Assembly (NCBI GenBank): GCA_040510195.1
Contig: JBEVJK010000132.1
Location: 1-64,000 of the forward strand
DNA length: 64,000 bases
From: JBEVJK01 sp040510195
GTDB taxonomy: Bacteria; Pseudomonadota; Alphaproteobacteria; Rhizobiales; Rhizobiaceae
Reading direction: 5' to 3'
How positions within the stretch are numbered: the first letter of the stretch is position 1; each line of letters starts with the position of its first letter. The notes under the pieces were generated by a model. That model did no database searches and was not told the DNA's origin. It saw only the letters and a list, made by a program, of their open reading frames with translations. Positions 62,689 through 64,000 of the stretch are shown piece after piece. A program made the position numbers and the translations under genes.

Positions 62689-62755
62689 GCCTGCCTGCTC
62701 CTTTTCCTCGCGACCGTCCTAGCGGGTCGCTTTGGCCCGAATGGGGCGACGCCCC

Positions 62756-63247
62756 TCACTTCACCGCAATCGTGCCCTTCATGCCACGGCCTTCGAGGTC
62801 GGGCACCGACCAGGTGTAGATGCCGGGTCTGACCGTCGAGAACTGGACGAGGATGGTGCCGTCGGCGTCGAACTCCAGCCAGGCGGGCGCGCCGTTCATG
62901 TGCACCTCGAGGTCGTCGATGACGATCTGGTTCATCCAGACGTCGCGGAAGAGGTCGGTCTTGAACTTGTATTCGAGGCCGCCGGCAGCGCTGATCTTCC
63001 AGCGGTAGCCTTGCCCGGCGATCAGCTTGAAGTCCTTCTGGTTGACCGCGAACTGGTCGTCCTTGGCGCCGAGGATCAGCTCCGGCACCGTCTTGGAGGC
63101 GCGGGTCGGCTTCTCCGCCGCATCGCCCGCCGGCTCGGACGCCGCCGGCTGGTCGTCGTCATCGTCGTCCTGGGCGAGCGCGGGACCGGCGGCGAAGCTG
63201 GCGGCAAGGGCCGTGGCGAGTGCGAGCAGACGGAGCGTTTCATTCAT
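62756..63247 (-). CDS. Cupredoxin-like exported protein with poly-Asp N-terminus
   Basis: A 163-residue protein from the ATG at 63247 (an upstream ATG at 63289 is unlikely). The signal peptide ends near GPALAQ and is followed at once by six consecutive aspartates. The rest is a beta-sandwich resembling cupredoxins (GYRWKISAAGG, PGIYTWSVPDLEGRGMKGTIAVK). No cysteine is present in the mature part, so a type 1 copper site is not possible as in plastocyanin. It sits between the beta-propeller and ATPase genes of the transporter set. Confidence 0.8.
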   Translation of the reverse strand: MNETLRLLALATALAASFAAGPALAQDDDDDDQPAASEPAGDAAEKPTRASKTVPELILGAKDDQFAVNQKDFKLIAGQGYRWKISAAGGLEYKFKTDLFRDVWMNQIVIDDLEVHMNGAPAWLEFDADGTILVQFSTVRPGIYTWSVPDLEGRGMKGTIAVK

Positions 63248-63285
63248 GTTTTCAGTACCTTGGCTGGTTTTGATTGAACATTGAA

Positions 63286-64000
63286 TCAATTCGGCGAGAC
63301 GACCACGCCCCAGGGCAGCGCGCCGACTGTCACCGACTGAACCGGCTCGTCGGTGGCGATGTCGATGAAGGTGATGTCGTTGGAGACGCCGTTGGTGGAG
63401 ATCACCGTCTTCTGATCGGGCGTGAAGGCGAGCTGCCAGACCCGCTGGCCGACCAGCACGTATTTTTCCACCTCGTAGGTCTCGGTGTTGACCACCGCCA
63501 CCCGGTTCGCGGGCCCGAGCGCCACATAGGCCTTCTTGCCGTCGGCGGTGATCCTGACGCCGACCGGCTGGATCGCCTCGGCTCTGAGGCCGGGGATCTC
63601 GAACATGATCTTGTGGGTGACCTCCTTCGACGCGGTGTCGATCACCGAGACGGTGCCGCCGATCTCCGCACTCACCCAGGCCTCCTTGCCGTTCGGCGTG
63701 AACTCGACGAAGCGGGGCCGCGCATCGACCAGCACGTTGTCGGTGATCTCGTGTGTCGAGGTGTCGATGAAGTGGGCCATGTTGGTGGTCTCGGACGTGT
63801 TGACCATGATCTTGCCGTCGGGGGAGATGCCCATGCCCTCCGGCTCGACGCCGACCGGGATCTCGGACAGCACGCCCTTGGATTCGATGTCGATGACGGT
63901 GACGAGGTTGTCGTCCTCGTTGGCGACGTAGAGCGTCTTGCCGTCGGGCGACAGCACGAAGAGCTCCGGATCGGGGCCGGAAGGCAGCGTGCCGACGATC
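63286..64000 (-). CDS. YVTN beta-propeller protein, PQQ-associated (5' end outside window)
   Basis: The frame is open to the right edge, with about 237 C-terminal residues visible. Repeats with LSPDGKTLYVANEDDNLVTVID, EFTPNGKEAWVSAEIGGTVSVID and AFTPDQKTVISTNG show a YVTN-type beta-propeller of the family associated with PQQ-dependent catabolism. It is probably the first seen gene of the operon that ends at 60408. Start and signal peptide are not visible. Confidence 0.88.
   Translation of the reverse strand, partial: IVGTLPSGPDPELFVLSPDGKTLYVANEDDNLVTVIDIESKGVLSEIPVGVEPEGMGISPDGKIMVNTSETTNMAHFIDTSTHEITDNVLVDARPRFVEFTPNGKEAWVSAEIGGTVSVIDTASKEVTHKIMFEIPGLRAEAIQPVGVRITADGKKAYVALGPANRVAVVNTETYEVEKYVLVGQRVWQLAFTPDQKTVISTNGVSNDITFIDIATDEPVQSVTVGALPWGVVVSPN

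Overview
The window is a GC-rich, densely coded stretch with many 4-bp ATGA/GTGA gene overlaps. It carries red-type (form IC) RuBisCO genes with cbbX, a XoxF-type methanol dehydrogenase with PQQ biosynthesis genes, two DUF982 genes and an intergenic palindromic repeat of a kind I associate with Mesorhizobium and relatives. Together these point to an alphaproteobacterium of the order Hyphomicrobiales (Rhizobiales). The combination of a cbb operon with xoxF and pqq resembles pSymB of Sinorhizobium meliloti. Genus and replicon cannot be fixed from sequence alone.

Layout. (1) 1-6361, + strand: a type I secretion locus with an RTX protein (5' end outside the window), an ABC exporter, a second RTX protein and an HlyD adaptor; no TolC is present. 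(2) 6486-10749: a small membrane protein behind a perfect palindrome, a NarL-type two-component pair, a small lipoprotein, two DUF982 proteins and a small HTH protein. (3) 10823-25328, mostly + strand: a carbohydrate or polyol catabolic cluster. It has an ABC importer (binding protein, two permeases, a 67-aa membrane protein, two ATPases), DhaL, DhaM, HPr, Enzyme I, an HTH-like protein, DhaK (frameshifted here), a SorC regulator and a class II aldolase-dehydrogenase fusion; a FIST-domain gene lies on the other strand. (4) 25388-27375, - strand, less GC-rich: a clavaminate-synthase-like 2-oxoglutarate oxygenase coupled to a TSUP exporter. (5) 27632-33720: a ribose-type ABC importer divergent from mtnK-mtnA around a perfect 12-bp inverted repeat, probably for methylthioribose. 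(6) 33869-35610: a membrane protein and an aldose-1-epimerase relative.

(7) 35617-48803, mostly - strand: methylotrophy. It holds pqqA (31 aa) and pqqBCDE, a CXXCW protein, xoxJ, xoxG, xoxF, a four-cysteine secreted protein, a SoxYZ-like carrier, a metallo-beta-lactamase-fold protein, a nitrate/sulfonate-type ABC importer and a 69-aa conserved protein. (8) 49081-60402: a cytochrome c, then the Calvin-cycle operon cbbF-P-T-A-L-S-X-E, a redoxin and a phosphoglycolate phosphatase, with cbbR divergent. (9) 60408-64000, - strand: the PQQ-associated ABC system (beta-propeller cut by the window edge, cupredoxin-like protein, ATPase, ABC-2 permease, coiled-coil exported protein), a family linked to lanthanide supply.

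Inferred joint function: XoxF oxidises methanol with PQQ and a lanthanide and passes electrons to XoxG and perhaps to the 49081 cytochrome. The Calvin cycle fixes the CO2 released by C1 oxidation. The right-edge ABC system may supply the lanthanide. The left half is an accessory carbohydrate and sulfur-sugar salvage region. I saw no tRNA, rRNA, CRISPR array or insertion sequence.
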